Shown here: in pieces, positions 27,323 to 39,208 of the stretch
How the letters are laid out: each line of letters opens with the position of its first letter
Numbering within the stretch: position 1 is the stretch's first letter
NCBI GenBank assembly: GCA_021800795.1
Contig: JAJYYO010000019.1
Location: 1-64,000 of the forward strand
Origin: Pseudomonadota bacterium
GTDB taxonomy: Bacteria; Pseudomonadota; Gammaproteobacteria; Burkholderiales; Gallionellaceae
DNA length: 64,000 nucleotides
Direction of reading: 5' to 3'
The notes under the pieces: model-generated
What the model was told of the DNA's origin: nothing
Databases searched by the model: none
Seen by the model: only the letters and a program-made list of their open reading frames with translations
Program-made: the position numbers and the translations under genes

Positions 27323-30300
27323 TTACCCTACCCATTTCCTGGCGTTCTGGAACATTTTCAGCCATGCGCCGTTCTCCTGCCAGCCGGATGGATGCCAGGA
27401 ATTTTGCACGGCGCGGAACACGCGCTCGGGATGCGGCATCATGATGCTAAAACGCCCGTCCGGCGTGGTCAATCCGGTGATACCTTGCGGCGATCCGTTC
27501 GGGTTGAGCGGGTAGGTTTCAGTGGCTGCGCCGCGATTATCCACATAGCGTAGCGTGACCTTTGCCGCCGCTAGTTTTTCTGCGCTGCTAAAACGCAGTT
27601 TCAGTGACGACTCATGCCCGCTTGCGGGCGTGATGTCGGAACTAAAATCGGCATAGCCTTCACCATGCGCGACCACGATCGGCATGCGGCTGCCGGCCAT
27701 ACCCTCAAACAGAATGGAGGGGGATTCCTGCACTTCCACCATTACGAAACGCGCCTCGAACTGTTCGGACTGGTTGCGCGAAAAATGCGCCCAGTTTTCG
27801 GCCCCTGGGATGATTTCGTGCAGATTACTCATCATCTGACAGCCGTTGCATACGCCCAGCGCAAAAGTATCGGCACGACTGAAGAAGGCTTCGAATTCGT
27901 CGCGCGCCCTTGAGTTGAACAGGATGGATTTCGCCCAGCCTTCGCCCGCACCCAGCACGTCGCCGTAGGAAAAACCGCCACAGGCCGCCACCCCCTTGAA
28001 ATCGCTCAATTTGACGCGACCGCTGATCACATCGCTCATGTGCACGTCCACCGCCGCGAAACCTGCGCGGTCGAATGCTGCGGCCATTTCCACCTGACCG
28101 TTCACCCCCTGCTCGCGCAGGATGGCGATCTTCGGGCGTGCAACAGGATTGAGGATCGAGGATCGAGGATTAAGAAAAACAGGTGCTTCGTTCGGATCAT
28201 AGGTGAGCTTCGCATGCAGCCCGGGATCGTTCACGTCCAGCAGACGATCGAATTCGGACTGCGCGCAATCCGGATTGTCGCGCAGCTTCTGCATCTGATA
28301 GGTGGTCTCGGACCAGATGCGTTGCAGGTTGACGCCGCTGTCACTAAACAGCGTATCGCCGCCACGTCGAACTTCAATCAGGCCGGTCCGATTCAGGGTG
28401 GCGATCTTCTGCACGCTCAGCCCCGCTTTTTTCGCCTGCTTCATGACATGCGCGACATCGCTGTTTTTTACCTGAATCACTGCACCCAGTTCTTCGTTGA
28501 ACAGCGCGCTCAGCGTATCGCCATGCATTTCGTCGAGCTGCACGTTCAAACCGATATGCGAGGCGAAAGACATTTCGCACAAGCTGACGAACACACCGCC
28601 GTCCGAGCGGTCGTGATAGGCGAGCAGCTTGTCATCGAGATTAAGTATTTGAATAAATTCAAAAAATGATTTCAACGCAGCGGCAGAATCCACATCCGGC
28701 GCGATATCGCCTACCTGCTTGTACACCTGTGCCAGGGCCGAGCCGCCCATGCGGTTTTTGCCCTGTCCAAGATCGATCAAGAGCAGCGTGCTGTCAAGAT
28801 CGGCAGCCAGCTGAGGGGTCAGCGTATCGCGCACATCCGCGCAAGGCGCAAACGCGGTTACGATCAGCGACAGGGGGGATGTGACCGATTTATTTTCAGC
28901 ACCTTCAGTCCATGTAGACTTCATGCTCATGGAATCCTTGCCGACCGGAATGCCGATGCCCAATGCCGGGCACAGTTCCATGCCCACTGCCCTGACGGTA
29001 TCGAACAGCGCGGCATCTTCGCCGTGATGCCCGGCTGCCGCCATCCAGTTCGCCGACAGCTTGATGTCGCCGATCTTTGCGATGCGCGCTGCCGCGATAT
29101 TGGTGAGCGCCTCGCCTACCGCCATGCGTCCGGAAGCCGCCGCATTGACCAGCGCCAGCGGCGTGCGTTCGCCCAGTGCGAACGCCTCGCCCAGATAGGT
29201 GTTGAAGCCCATCAGGGTCACGGCAACGTCCGCCACCGGCGCCTGCCAGGGGCCGACCATCTGGTCGCGCGCGGTCATGCCGCCCACAGTGCGGTCGCCG
29301 ATGCTGATCAGAAAAGTCTTGTTGGCAACCGAGGGCAGGCGCAACACGCGCTCGACAGATTCCTGCAAGTCGAGCGTACCGGTATCGAATGCTGCCAGTT
29401 TCGGCGTTTCGCGCACCACGTTGCGGGTCATTTTAGGCGGCTTGCCCAGCAACACCGACAGCGGCATGTTCACCGGGTCGTTGTCGAACTCGGTGTCGTG
29501 CACGATGATCTGATCGTCCTCGATGGCCACACCCACCACCGCGAACGGACAGCGCTCGCGCTCGCAGAAAGCCTTAAATTCGTCCAGACGTTCCGGCGCG
29601 ATCGCCAGCACATAACGCTCCTGCGATTCATTGCACCAGATCTGCCTGGGCGACATGCCGGTTTCATCCAGCGGAATCTTGCGTAATCCAAATGCAGCAC
29701 CCCGTCCGCCGCCATGCACCAGTTCAGGCAGCGCATTGGACATGCCGCCCGCGCCCACGTCGTGAATCGACAGGATAGGATTATTCTCACCCAGCTGCCA
29801 GCAGCGGTCGATCACCTCCTGCGCGCGCCGCTGCATCTCGGGATTGCCGCGCTGCACCGAATCGAAGTCCAGATTCTCGGCATTGCTGCCGGTATCCATG
29901 CTGGAGGCTGCCCCTCCACCCAGACCGATCAGCATGCCGGGGCCGCCCAGATGCACCACGAGCGCGCCTATCGGCAGATCGTGCTTGTGAGTGTGTATCG
30001 CCGAGATGCTGCCCAGGCCGCCCGCCAGCATGATGGGCTTGTGATAGCCGCGCATCTCGCCGCCGACCTGCTCTTCAAAGGTGCGGAAATAGCCGGTCAG
30101 ATTCGGACGGCCGAACTCGTTGTTGAATGCCGCACCGCCCAACGGGCCGTCCAGCATGATCTGCAACGCGGTGACGATGCGCGAAGGTTTGCCGTAAGGC
30201 GTTTCCCACGGCTGCTCGAATCCGGGGATATTCAGGTTGGAAACGGAAAAACCGGTCAGACCCGCCTTGGGGCGTGAACCGATACCGGTCGCACCCTCGT

Positions 30301-31258
30301 CGCGGATCTCGCCGCCGGAACCGGTCGCAGCACCGGCAAAGGGCGCAATTGCGGTCGGATGGTTATGCGTCTCCACCTTCATCAGCGTATGCGTCAGCTC
30401 CTCGCTGAATGCGTAGGCGCCGCCGGCACGCGGATAAAAACGTTCAACTGATGCGCCCTCGATCACCGACGAATTGTCGGAATACGCCACTACCGTGCCC
30501 TTTGGGCTGACCTTATGGGTGTTGCGTATCATGCCGAACAGCGACATGTCCTGAACTTCGCCGTCGATCACCCAGTCTGCGTTGAAAATCTTGTGGCGGC
30601 AATGCTCGGAATTGGCCTGCGCGAACATCATCAGTTCGACATCGGTCGGATTGCGCTTGAGCTTCTTGAAATTTTCGACCAGATATTCGATCTCGTCGGT
30701 GGATAACGCCAGCCCCATCTCGCGGTTGGCAGCACTCAAAGCGTCAGCGCCGCCCAGCAGGATATCCACCGTTGCCAACGGCTGGGACTTGCCATGCCGG
30801 AAGATTTTTTCTGCCGCACCTTCAATCGAATCCAGCACAGATTCCGTCATTCTGTCATGCAGCAGGGGCAATACCGCCGTGCGTTCAGCCGCGCTCAATT
30901 GAGCGCCTGCTTTCAGGTAATACTGCACGCCGCGTTCGATGCGCTCAATCCCGTTCAGGCCGCAATGCTGCGCAATGTCAGTCGCCTTGGTGGACCAGGG
31001 AGAAATCGTGCCCAGACGCGGCACCACCAGCACGCGAATGAATTCGCCGGCAGGCTCACCCGTCGTTTTTCCCAGACCCAGCACCTGGTCCAGCAGGCCT
31101 GCCTGCACCTTGTCGAGTGTCTTGCTGCGCAGTGCACTGAAGTAGCAGTGGCGTGCATCGGCAATAACGACGTTGGGTGCGACCGCGTTCAATGCAACGC
31201 GCAATTTTTCCAGACGAAAGGCGGATAAGGCGGAACTGCCGACAGAGACTTTAAACAT
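27323..31258 (-). CDS. purL: phosphoribosylformylglycinamidine synthase
   Basis: PurL makes FGAM from FGAR, glutamine and ATP in purine synthesis. The single-chain form of 1311 residues is present: N-terminal PurS-like domain ([14 protein letters not shown]), the two synthetase halves ([32 protein letters not shown]), and the C-terminal glutaminase with [13 protein letters not shown] and Cys in [11 protein letters not shown] choose the ATG at 31258; the ORF-track start adds 20 residues in the divergent promoter. The linker before the glutaminase carries an extra [10 protein letters not shown] encoded by a heptad repeat. It is divergent from nnrD. Confidence 0.96.
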   Translation of the reverse strand: MFKVSVGSSALSAFRLEKLRVALNAVAPNVVIADARHCYFSALRSKTLDKVQAGLLDQVLGLGKTTGEPAGEFIRVLVVPRLGTISPWSTKATDIAQHCGLNGIERIERGVQYYLKAGAQLSAAERTAVLPLLHDRMTESVLDSIEGAAEKIFRHGKSQPLATVDILLGGADALSAANREMGLALSTDEIEYLVENFKKLKRNPTDVELMMFAQANSEHCRHKIFNADWVIDGEVQDMSLFGMIRNTHKVSPKGTVVAYSDNSSVIEGASVERFYPRAGGAYAFSEELTHTLMKVETHNHPTAIAPFAGAATGSGGEIRDEGATGIGSRPKAGLTGFSVSNLNIPGFEQPWETPYGKPSRIVTALQIMLDGPLGGAAFNNEFGRPNLTGYFRTFEEQVGGEMRGYHKPIMLAGGLGSISAIHTHKHDLPIGALVVHLGGPGMLIGLGGGAASSMDTGSNAENLDFDSVQRGNPEMQRRAQEVIDRCWQLGENNPILSIHDVGAGGMSNALPELVHGGGRGAAFGLRKIPLDETGMSPRQIWCNESQERYVLAIAPERLDEFKAFCERERCPFAVVGVAIEDDQIIVHDTEFDNDPVNMPLSVLLGKPPKMTRNVVRETPKLAAFDTGTLDLQESVERVLRLPSVANKTFLISIGDRTVGGMTARDQMVGPWQAPVADVAVTLMGFNTYLGEAFALGERTPLALVNAAASGRMAVGEALTNIAAARIAKIGDIKLSANWMAAAGHHGEDAALFDTVRAVGMELCPALGIGIPVGKDSMSMKSTWTEGAENKSVTSPLSLIVTAFAPCADVRDTLTPQLAADLDSTLLLIDLGQGKNRMGGSALAQVYKQVGDIAPDVDSAAALKSFFEFIQILNLDDKLLAYHDRSDGGVFVSLCEMSFASHIGLNVQLDEMHGDTLSALFNEELGAVIQVKNSDVAHVMKQAKKAGLSVQKIATLNRTGLIEVRRGGDTLFSDSGVNLQRIWSETTYQMQKLRDNPDCAQSEFDRLLDVNDPGLHAKLTYDPNEAPVFLNPRSSILNPVARPKIAILREQGVNGQVEMAAAFDRAGFAAVDVHMSDVISGRVKLSDFKGVAACGGFSYGDVLGAGEGWAKSILFNSRARDEFEAFFSRADTFALGVCNGCQMMSNLHEIIPGAENWAHFSRNQSEQFEARFVMVEVQESPSILFEGMAGSRMPIVVAHGEGYADFSSDITPASGHESSLKLRFSSAEKLAAAKVTLRYVDNRGAATETYPLNPNGSPQGITGLTTPDGRFSIMMPHPERVFRAVQNSWHPSGWQENGAWLKMFQNARKWVG
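28146..28171. repeat. heptanucleotide repeat inside purL
   Basis: GGATT, GAGGATC, GAGGATC, GAGGATT lie in 7-nt register inside the coding region, encoding [10 protein letters not shown] with a 7-residue period in the linker between the synthetase and glutaminase domains. The reading frame is preserved. Confidence 0.85.
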
Positions 31259-31332
31259 GACGGTTGAGAATAAAATTCGGGACGCGATTATACTATGCGC
31301 CGCAGCAAAGCCGGCCATTCATCAAAGACATC

Positions 31333-32247
31333 ATGATTCCGCAAACCATAGAACAGAGCCAGGTCGCCAGATTTTTGCCAAAACGCCCGCACGACAGTCA
31401 CAAGGGCATGTTCGGCACGGTAGTTGTCATCGGCGGGGCATCCGGCATGACAGGCGCAGCACTGCTGGCCGCCCGCGCAGCGCTCAAACTGGGTGCCGGT
31501 TGCGTGCATGCGGTGCTGCTGGCGGAGAACGCGCCATCGGTTGATTTTGTCCAGCCGGAGCTGATGATTCATAAAGCTGGTTTTGTCATGCCCGCGCAGG
31601 CGGGCATCCAGTTCGATAAAAACACTGGGTTCCCGCTTGGCCGCGAGCTCGAAACTTCGCTACGCTCGTTTTCGCGAGAACGACAGGTTATAGTGGCCGG
31701 TTGCGGCATGGGCAGCGATGCAACTGCACATAAATTACTCACAGAAGTGTTACACAGCACGGCATCAATGGTGCTCGATGCCGACGCGCTGAACCTGATT
31801 GCAACACACCACGAACTGCGCGACCGGCTGATCGCCCGTAAAAATCCCACCGTGCTCACGCCGCATCCCGGCGAGGCCGCGCGCCTGCTCTCATGCAGCA
31901 CGAAGCAGATTCAGGAGGATCGCATCGCATCGGTGCAGCAATTGGCCGGAATGTTCAGCTGTTCGGTGGTATTAAAAGGCGCAAACAGCCTGTGCGCTAC
32001 CGGCAAAGGACTGTTCGTCAATCACACCGGCAATCCCGGCATGAGCGCGCCCGGCATGGGCGATGTGCTGGCCGGCATGATTGCATCCTTCATCGCCCAG
32101 GGGCTTAACGCGGATGACGCACTGCTTCTGGCGGTACACCTGCATGGCGCGGCGGGCGACGAACTGGCAAAACAGCGGGCCATCGGCATGACCGCGACGG
32201 AAGTCACCGATCAGGCCCGCAGCCTGCTGAATCAGTGGGGTTCATAA
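31333..32247 (+). CDS. nnrD: ADP/ATP-dependent NAD(P)H-hydrate dehydratase with inserted repeat peptide
   Basis: NnrD (YjeF C-terminal domain) restores damaged NAD(P)H hydrates. The ribokinase-like fold motifs are visible: MFGTVVVIGGASGMTGAALL, LDADALNLIA, LTPHPGEAARLL, VLKGANSL and the catalytic NPGMSAPGMGDVLAG (family GSGDVLAG, with Met replacing Ser in this protein). The N-terminal epimerase domain of full-length YjeF is absent. I choose the ATG at 31333 (MIPQTIEQSQVARFL), 304 residues. About 37 residues between VQPELMIH and VIVAGCGMG are encoded by a dispersed repeat (VMPAQAGIQ...) and interrupt the normal sequence. Confidence 0.9.
   Translation: MIPQTIEQSQVARFLPKRPHDSHKGMFGTVVVIGGASGMTGAALLAARAALKLGAGCVHAVLLAENAPSVDFVQPELMIHKAGFVMPAQAGIQFDKNTGFPLGRELETSLRSFSRERQVIVAGCGMGSDATAHKLLTEVLHSTASMVLDADALNLIATHHELRDRLIARKNPTVLTPHPGEAARLLSCSTKQIQEDRIASVQQLAGMFSCSVVLKGANSLCATGKGLFVNHTGNPGMSAPGMGDVLAGMIASFIAQGLNADDALLLAVHLHGAAGDELAKQRAIGMTATEVTDQARSLLNQWGS
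31575..31690. repeat. PAQAGIQ-type dispersed repeat inserted in frame in nnrD
   Basis: The insert begins gtcatgcccgcgcaggcggg, containing the hairpin GCCCGC/GCGGGC, and ends with arms around ttcgctacgctcgttttcgcgagaacga. In one frame it reads VMPAQAGIQ, a widely recurring translation of a repetitive element in proteobacterial genomes. The nnrD frame is kept across it. The exact boundaries are estimated from where homology to NnrD stops and resumes. Confidence 0.75.
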
Positions 32248-32398
32248 GGCAGCTAGCTGAGCCGGCGTCCGATTTCCTTGCTGTTTATGGAGTGGCTGTG
32301 GGACAATCCGCGGCTGCGCGCAGATTTTCGGCGCGCATTGTAATCACTTGTTTGCATAAAACAGATTTTGTCTTTAAAAGTTTATTGGAAGAAAATTA

Positions 32399-34312
32399 AT
32401 GCCTATTATTACTTTGCCTGATGGTTCACAGCGCACTTTTGATACGCCAGTTACGGTTGCCGGTGTGGCGCTCAGTATCGGTGCAGGTTTGGCGCGCGCA
32501 ACGCTGGCAGGCCGTGTGGATGGCAGGGAAGTGGACGCTTCGTATTTGATCGAACAGGATGCGCAGCTATCGATTATTACCGACAAGGATGCGGCCGGCG
32601 TGGAGATCATCCGTCACTCCACGGCGCACTTGCTGGCGCATGCGGTCAAGCAGCTGTTTCCCGATGCGCAGGTGACCATCGGTCCGGTGATCGAAGAGGG
32701 ATTTTTCTACGATTTTTCCTATCACCGCCCGTTTACCCCCGAGGATTTACAGGCAATTGAAAAGCGCATGAGCGAGCTGGCAAAAAGCGACATGCCAGTA
32801 ACACGCAAGGTTTTGCCGCGCGACGAAGCTGTTGAGTATTTCAAGGGCATCAACGAACACTATAAGGCGGAAATCATCGAATCCATCCCGGCCGATCAGG
32901 ATGTCTCGCTGTACACGGAAGGCGATTTCACCGACCTGTGTCGCGGCCCGCATGTGCCGTCCACCGGGAAACTCAAGGTCTTTAAATTAATGAAGCTGGC
33001 CGGCGCCTACTGGCGCGGCGATTCGAAGAACGAGATGTTGCAGCGCATATACGGCACGGCCTGGGCAAAAAAGGAAGAGCTGGAAGAATATCTGCACAGG
33101 CTGGAAGAAGCCGAGAAGCGCGATCATCGCAAGCTGGGCAAGTTGCTGGATCTGTTCCACATGCAGGATGAAGCGCCGGGCATGGTGTTCTGGCATCCCA
33201 AGGGCTGGGCCTTGTGGCAGGTGATCGAGCAGTACATGCGCCGTGTGTATTGCGACAACGGCTATCAGGAGATACGCTGCCCGCAGATCATCGATCGCGT
33301 GTTGTGGGAGAAATCCGGTCACTGGGAGCACTTCAAGGCGGGCATGTTCACCACCGAATCTGAAAAGCATGAATTTGCCATCAAGCCGATGAATTGTCCG
33401 GGGCATATCCAGGTTTTCAATTCCGATCTGCGCTCTTATCGCGAACTGCCGCTGCGTTACGGCGAGTTTGGTTCCTGTCACCGCAACGAACCCTCGGGCG
33501 GGTTGCATGGCTTGATGCGGGTGCGCGGCTTCGTGCAGGACGATGGTCATATTTTTTGTACCGAAGATCAGATCGAGGCGGAAGTCACTGCCTTTAATGC
33601 GCTGGTGCTGAAGGTCTACCGCGATTTCGGCTTTCATAATGTTTCGGTGAAGCTGGCGCTGCGTCCCGAGAGTCGGGTGGGTTCCGACGACATCTGGGAC
33701 AAGTCCGAGCTTGCCCTGCGTTCCGCGTTAAAGGCGTCGGGACTGGTCTGGGAGGAGTTGCCGGGCGAAGGCGCTTTCTATGGCCCGAAAATCGAATTTC
33801 ACATCAAGGATGCGATAGGACGTTCCTGGCAGTGCGGCACGATACAGGTGGATTTCTCGATGCCGGGCCGCCTGGGCGCTGAATTCGTCGATGAGGACAA
33901 CACCCGCAAGGTGCCGGTGATGTTGCACCGCGCGATCCTGGGATCGCTCGAACGATTCATCGGCATACTGGTGGAAAATCACGCCGGCGCCTTGCCGTTG
34001 TGGCTGGCGCCGGTGCAGTGCGTATTGCTGAATATTTCGCAGGCGCAGGAGGAATATGCCCGTGAAGTGAACCAATTGTTGCTCGATTCGGGCATACGCG
34101 TGCAATTGGATTTGCGTAATGAGAAGATTACCTATAAAATCCGCGAACATAGCTTGCAGAAACTTCCCTATCAACTCATCGTTGGTGATAAGGAGGTGTC
34201 TGGAAGATTGATTGCCGTGCGTACCCGTAGTGGTGAAGATCTCGGGCAGATGACGATCGACAGTTTAGTCGAGCGTTTCAAGGCTGAAATCAAATCGGGC
34301 AGCACGGTTTAA
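32399..34312 (+). CDS. thrS: threonine-tRNA ligase
   Basis: ThrS charges tRNA-Thr. The 637 residues include the TGS domain ([14 protein letters not shown]), the editing domain with [13 protein letters not shown], the class II catalytic core ([23 protein letters not shown]) and the anticodon-binding domain. GGAAG lies 7 nt before the ATG. Some ThrS genes autoregulate through the leader; I see no tRNA-like leader in the 150-bp spacer, which holds no gene. It heads the thrS-infC-rpmI-rplT-pheST-ihfA cluster. Confidence 0.97.
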   Translation: MPIITLPDGSQRTFDTPVTVAGVALSIGAGLARATLAGRVDGREVDASYLIEQDAQLSIITDKDAAGVEIIRHSTAHLLAHAVKQLFPDAQVTIGPVIEEGFFYDFSYHRPFTPEDLQAIEKRMSELAKSDMPVTRKVLPRDEAVEYFKGINEHYKAEIIESIPADQDVSLYTEGDFTDLCRGPHVPSTGKLKVFKLMKLAGAYWRGDSKNEMLQRIYGTAWAKKEELEEYLHRLEEAEKRDHRKLGKLLDLFHMQDEAPGMVFWHPKGWALWQVIEQYMRRVYCDNGYQEIRCPQIIDRVLWEKSGHWEHFKAGMFTTESEKHEFAIKPMNCPGHIQVFNSDLRSYRELPLRYGEFGSCHRNEPSGGLHGLMRVRGFVQDDGHIFCTEDQIEAEVTAFNALVLKVYRDFGFHNVSVKLALRPESRVGSDDIWDKSELALRSALKASGLVWEELPGEGAFYGPKIEFHIKDAIGRSWQCGTIQVDFSMPGRLGAEFVDEDNTRKVPVMLHRAILGSLERFIGILVENHAGALPLWLAPVQCVLLNISQAQEEYAREVNQLLLDSGIRVQLDLRNEKITYKIREHSLQKLPYQLIVGDKEVSGRLIAVRTRSGEDLGQMTIDSLVERFKAEIKSGSTV

Positions 34313-34334
34313 TTTTTCATACGGAGACATTCCA

Positions 34335-34859
34335 ATAGCACAGAATAAACTACAGCGCCTCAATGAAATGATTACCGCACCGCAGGTGCGACTCATTGGA
34401 GCAGATAAAGAACCCTTGGGGATCGTGTCCAGCGCAGAAGCATTGCGTCTGGCGGGTGAAGCGGAGCTGGACCTGGTGGAAATCTCGCCTATGGCCGATC
34501 CCCCCGTATGCCGCATCATGGATTTTGGCAAGTTTAAATATGCCGAGAGCAAGAAGCAGCACGAAGCCAAGCTTAAACAGAAGCAGGTGCAGATCAAGGA
34601 AATCAAGTTTCGTCCGGGAACGGATGACGGCGATTACAACATCAAGTTGCGCAATTTGATCAAATTTTTGAATGACGGAGACAAGACCAAGATCACCCTG
34701 CGTTTTCGCGGTCGTGAAATGGCTCACCAGGAAATCGGCATGCGATTGATCGAACGCGTGAGAGCCGATCTGGAGGAATTCGGCATCGTCGAGCAATTCC
34801 CCAAGATGGAAGGCCGTCAGATGGTGATGGTGCTGTCGCCCAAGGGAGCAAAGAAATAA
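34335..34859 (+). CDS. infC: translation initiation factor IF-3, probable ATA start
   Basis: IF-3 keeps subunits apart and proofreads start codons. The coding frame extends upstream of the ORF-track ATG (34368) as [11 protein letters not shown], the conserved N-terminal part of the protein, with no ATG/GTG/TTG. GGAG lies 8 nt before an ATA codon at 34335, giving 174 residues, the family length; an ATT two codons further up is too near the GGAG. Rare start codons in infC are known (ATT in E. coli) and provide autoregulation, since IF-3 rejects them. The C-terminal domain ([17 protein letters not shown]) is intact. Confidence 0.95.
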   Translation: MAQNKLQRLNEMITAPQVRLIGADKEPLGIVSSAEALRLAGEAELDLVEISPMADPPVCRIMDFGKFKYAESKKQHEAKLKQKQVQIKEIKFRPGTDDGDYNIKLRNLIKFLNDGDKTKITLRFRGREMAHQEIGMRLIERVRADLEEFGIVEQFPKMEGRQMVMVLSPKGAKK

Positions 34860-34872
34860 GAAGCAGACGCTG

Positions 34873-34950
34873 GTCGTTAGTCGCCAGTCGTCAGTTGGCT
34901 TTGTCGCTACGCGGTTTTTGCTTTAACCAACGACTAGCGACTAGCAGCTG
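34873..34950. repeat. heptanucleotide inverted repeat in the rpmI leader
   Basis: The left arm GTCGTTA, GTCGCCA, GTCGTCA, GTTGG and the right arm CCAAC, GACTAGC, GACTAGC are in 7-nt register and complementary. The unit family (GACTAAC type) is the same as before fabD. It lies between infC and rpmI; the remaining 128 bp to rpmI hold no gene I can support. Confidence 0.8.
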
Positions 34951-35078
34951 ATTTTCTTTCTGATAGCAGGGGTCGATCAGGAAGATGTTTTATAAAGATC
35001 CCCGAAAAATAAGTGGTGTACGGGTTAACAAGTTTTTCCAGTCGGAAAACACCTTCCACCATAACTTAAGGAGCAGTC

Positions 35079-35276
35079 ATGCCTAAGATGAAAACCAAAA
35101 GCGGTGCAGCCAAGCGCTTCAAGATCCGCGCCGGTGGCAGTATCAAGCGTTCGCAAGCCTTCAAGCGTCACATCCTGACCTCGAAGACAACCAAGACCAA
35201 GCGTCAGCTGCGTGGTACGGCGGAAGTTCACTCAACCAATACAGCATCGGTTCGCGCCATGATGCCTTACGCGTAA
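35079..35276 (+). CDS. rpmI: 50S ribosomal protein L35
   Basis: L35 (65 residues, [20 protein letters not shown]) is a small basic large-subunit protein encoded between infC and rplT in most bacteria. AAGGAG lies 8 nt upstream of the ATG. In E. coli L20 represses rpmI-rplT by binding the leader; whether this long leader, interrupted by a heptad repeat, keeps that control is unknown. rplT follows after 10 bp. Confidence 0.97.
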   Translation: MPKMKTKSGAAKRFKIRAGGSIKRSQAFKRHILTSKTTKTKRQLRGTAEVHSTNTASVRAMMPYA

Positions 35277-35286
35277 GGAGTAGACC

Positions 35287-35646
35287 ATGCCAAGAGTAAA
35301 ACGTGGCGTCGTCGCCCGCGCAACGCACAAGAAACTGTTAGCCAAGGCTAAGGGTTATCGCGGTCGCCGCAAGAATGTCTACCGTATCGCCAAACAGGCG
35401 GTGATGAAGGCCGGGCAATATGCTTACCGCGATCGCCGTCAAAAGAAGCGTCAGTTCCGTACCCTGTGGATCGCGCGTATCAACGCAGCCGCACGTGAGT
35501 TCGGCATGCCGTACAGCGTATTCATGAATGGCCTGAAAAAGGCGGATATCCAGGTTGACCGCAAGGTATTGTCTGATATCGCTATTTTCGACAAGGCCGC
35601 ATTTGAGCAATTCGTTGTTCAAGCTCGCGCCAGCCTCGCTGTATAA
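35287..35646 (+). CDS. rplT: 50S ribosomal protein L20
   Basis: L20 is an early assembly protein binding 23S rRNA. The product of 119 residues begins [18 protein letters not shown] and has the long basic helix [20 protein letters not shown] followed by [12 protein letters not shown], all standard. AAGGAG precedes the ATG. It is cotranscribed with rpmI; pheST follows after a 221-bp spacer with three inverted repeats. Confidence 0.97.
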   Translation: MPRVKRGVVARATHKKLLAKAKGYRGRRKNVYRIAKQAVMKAGQYAYRDRRQKKRQFRTLWIARINAAAREFGMPYSVFMNGLKKADIQVDRKVLSDIAIFDKAAFEQFVVQARASLAV

Positions 35647-35698
35647 GTAGTCTCGCGGTCTTGTTTGATGTGAAACTCGCGTAAGCGTTCGTTTGCCT

Positions 35699-35717
35699 CC
35701 TCTCCCTCCGGGAGAGG
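35699..35717 (+). other. hairpin downstream of rplT
   Basis: CCTCTCCC-TCC-GGGAGAGG is a perfect 8-bp stem with 3-nt loop, about 50 bp after rplT. It lacks a T-run, so it could be a 3'-end stabilising structure. Confidence 0.5.
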
Positions 35718-35730
35718 ATTGAAGTGAGGG

Positions 35731-35814
35731 AAACGGGCATGGCGAGTTTGCGAGTTGATGCCAATTGGGCGTATCACTGCATTATCAGGGGCGGCATATT
35801 CGCCATGCCCGTTT
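35731..35814. repeat. 15-bp inverted repeat between rplT and pheS
   Basis: AAACGGGCATGGCGA and its perfect reverse complement TCGCCATGCCCGTTT are separated by 54 nt. No open reading frame lies in the loop. It may be an alternative RNA structure in the leader of pheST or a remnant of a mobile repeat. Confidence 0.65.
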
Positions 35815-35826
35815 GACTGCGTAATT

Positions 35827-36845
<1,019 letters not shown>

Positions 36846-36850
36846 AAATC

Positions 36851-39202
36851 ATGAAATTTTCAGAAAACTGGTTAAGAACCTGGGTAAACCCCGAACTGAC
36901 AAGCGATGAACTGGGCCATGTATTGACGATGGCAGGACTCGAAGTCGAGGACCTGGCGCCGGTCGCATCCGAATTCAACAACGTGGTGGTGGCTCAGGTG
37001 CTGTCGGTTGAAAAACATCCCGATGCGGATCGCCTGAACGTCTGTCAGGTGAATGTGGGGGACGCCGAGCCGCTGACTATCGTGTGCGGCGCAGCCAACG
37101 TGGCCGCAGGTTTAAAGGTGCCTTGTGCGCGCATCGGCGCGGTATTGCCCGGCGATTTCAGGATCAAACAGGCCAAGGTGCGCGGTGTTGCCTCGTTAGG
37201 TATGCTTTGTTCGGCTGTCGAGCTGGGGTTGGCAACGGAGAGCGAAGGTCTGTGGATTCTTCCTGTTGATGCGCCAGTGGGCATGAGTCTGCGCGAGTAT
37301 CTCGATCTGGATGACAAGCTATTTACCCTGAAGCTCACGCCGAATCGCAGCGATTGTTCCGGCATGAAGGGTATCGCTCGCGAAGTGGCGGCGCTGACCG
37401 GCAGCGAACTCAAGTCAATAACAATTGAAGCGCAGCCAGTCACGCTGGACGAACAGTTGCCGGTAATTGTGAAGGATGCACAGGCTTGTCCGCTGTATTG
37501 CGGTCGAAGGGTGACGGGGGTGAATGCAGCAGCAATTACGCCGGTCTGGATGCAGCGTCGCCTGGAGCGTAGCGGGCTGCGCACGATTAACGCCATAGTG
37601 GATATCACCAACTATGTGATGATGGAGCAGGGGCAACCGATGCATGCCTTTGATTCGGATAAACTCACAGGCGGCATCACGGTACGTCGCGCGCACAAGG
37701 ATGAGTCGCTGACCTTGCTTAACGATCAGGCCATCGTGCTGGACGAAGAAGTGCTGGTGATCGCCGATGATGCGAAGGTTTTGGCGCTGGCCGGTATCAT
37801 GGGCGGGCAGGGCAGTGGTGTGGATGCGAGCACAAAGGATGTGTTTCTGGAGGCGGCATTTTTTCATCCCGATGCGATTGCAGGCCGTGCGCGTCGATAT
37901 GGTCTGGCGACGGATTCTTCGTTCCGCTTCGAGCGCGGTGTGGATTTCGCGGCAACCCGTCAGGCTCTGGAGCGCGCCACGCAATTGCTCCTTGAAATCT
38001 GCGGCGGACAAGTCGGCGAGATTACAGAGGTTCGCGGTGAAATGCCTGTTCGTTCTGCGATCGCCTTGCGCGCCTCCCGTGTGGCCCGTGTGCTGGGCGT
38101 TGCACTTGATGTCGATAAAATTGCCGGTCTGCTCAGGCGTTTACAGTTTGAATTTACTTTAACTGGTGAAGAGTATAGCGTGACGCCCCCCGGTTTTCGC
38201 TTCGATTTGTCCATAGAGTCGGATCTGATCGAAGAAGTCGCCCGTCTGTATGGCTACGACAATATTCCGGCGCTGGCGCCATATGCGGCGTTGACCATGT
38301 TGCCGTGCAGCGAAGCAGAACGACCCCTGGCAAAAATTCAGCAAACACTGGTTGGGCGTGATTATCAGGAAATCGTAAGCCTGGCCTTTGTCGAAGAGCA
38401 GGTCGAGCGCGATTTATGCGGAAACGACAACCCGGTGGCCTTGCAAAATCCGCTTGCAAGCAATCTGGCGGTGATGCGCAGCTCTCTGATCGGCGGGCTG
38501 GTCGGCGCCTTGCGCTTCAATCTTAATCGCAAACAGGCGCGCGTGCGCTTGTTCGAAGCGGGGGCGTGTTTTGCCAAAGCAGGTAACAAATACCTGCAAA
38601 CCCAGCGTCTGTCAGGGATCGCCTATGGTGATCGTCTGCCTGAACAATGGGGTGCCAAAGCTGCACCGGTTGATTTCTACGATGTGAAGGCGGATGTGGA
38701 AGCCCTGTTTGCACCACGCGTGCTGCGTTTTGTCGCTGCGGCGCATCCGGCTTTGCACCCGGGGCGTTCGGCACAGATTTATTGCGCTGATAAAATGGCG
38801 GGGTGGATAGGCGAGTTGCATCCGCAATGGCAGCAGGATATGGCGCATGCGTGCATCTGGTTCGAGGTGGAGCTGGATGTGTTAATGCAAGCGCAGGTGC
38901 CGCGCATGAGCGAAATTGCCAGGTTTTTGCCTGTGCGTCGCGATCTGGCGGTGATGGTGGCGGAACAGGTCTCCGCGCAAAGTCTGACTGATGCCATGCT
39001 GAACGCTGCTGCGCCGTATGTGCAGGAAGTTGTTTTGTTTGATGTATATCGGGGGCAGGGCGTGATTCAGGGCAAAAAAAGTCTTGCATTCCGCGTGTCG
39101 TTACAAGATACTCAAAAAACGCTGACCGATGCAGAAATAGAACCGAGTATCGCGTTATTGGTGGATGTTTTGAACAGGCAAGGCGCGCAGTTGCGCATGT
39201 AA
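36851..39202 (+). CDS. pheT: phenylalanine-tRNA ligase, beta subunit
   Basis: PheT recognises tRNA-Phe and edits mischarged tyrosine. The 783 residues show the N-terminal MKFSENWLRTWVNP, the EMAP-II-like tRNA-binding domain (VEKHPDADRLNVCQV), the B3/B4 editing domain, the B5 domain, the catalytic-like core (SFRFERGVD; LARLYGYDNIPALAP-type segment) and the C-terminal ferredoxin-fold anticodon domain (RFLPVRRDLAVMV). Length is normal (about 790). It is followed by ihfA, the conserved order. Confidence 0.97.
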   Translation: MKFSENWLRTWVNPELTSDELGHVLTMAGLEVEDLAPVASEFNNVVVAQVLSVEKHPDADRLNVCQVNVGDAEPLTIVCGAANVAAGLKVPCARIGAVLPGDFRIKQAKVRGVASLGMLCSAVELGLATESEGLWILPVDAPVGMSLREYLDLDDKLFTLKLTPNRSDCSGMKGIAREVAALTGSELKSITIEAQPVTLDEQLPVIVKDAQACPLYCGRRVTGVNAAAITPVWMQRRLERSGLRTINAIVDITNYVMMEQGQPMHAFDSDKLTGGITVRRAHKDESLTLLNDQAIVLDEEVLVIADDAKVLALAGIMGGQGSGVDASTKDVFLEAAFFHPDAIAGRARRYGLATDSSFRFERGVDFAATRQALERATQLLLEICGGQVGEITEVRGEMPVRSAIALRASRVARVLGVALDVDKIAGLLRRLQFEFTLTGEEYSVTPPGFRFDLSIESDLIEEVARLYGYDNIPALAPYAALTMLPCSEAERPLAKIQQTLVGRDYQEIVSLAFVEEQVERDLCGNDNPVALQNPLASNLAVMRSSLIGGLVGALRFNLNRKQARVRLFEAGACFAKAGNKYLQTQRLSGIAYGDRLPEQWGAKAAPVDFYDVKADVEALFAPRVLRFVAAAHPALHPGRSAQIYCADKMAGWIGELHPQWQQDMAHACIWFEVELDVLMQAQVPRMSEIARFLPVRRDLAVMVAEQVSAQSLTDAMLNAAAPYVQEVVLFDVYRGQGVIQGKKSLAFRVSLQDTQKTLTDAEIEPSIALLVDVLNRQGAQLRM

Positions 39203-39208
39203 GGGGAG

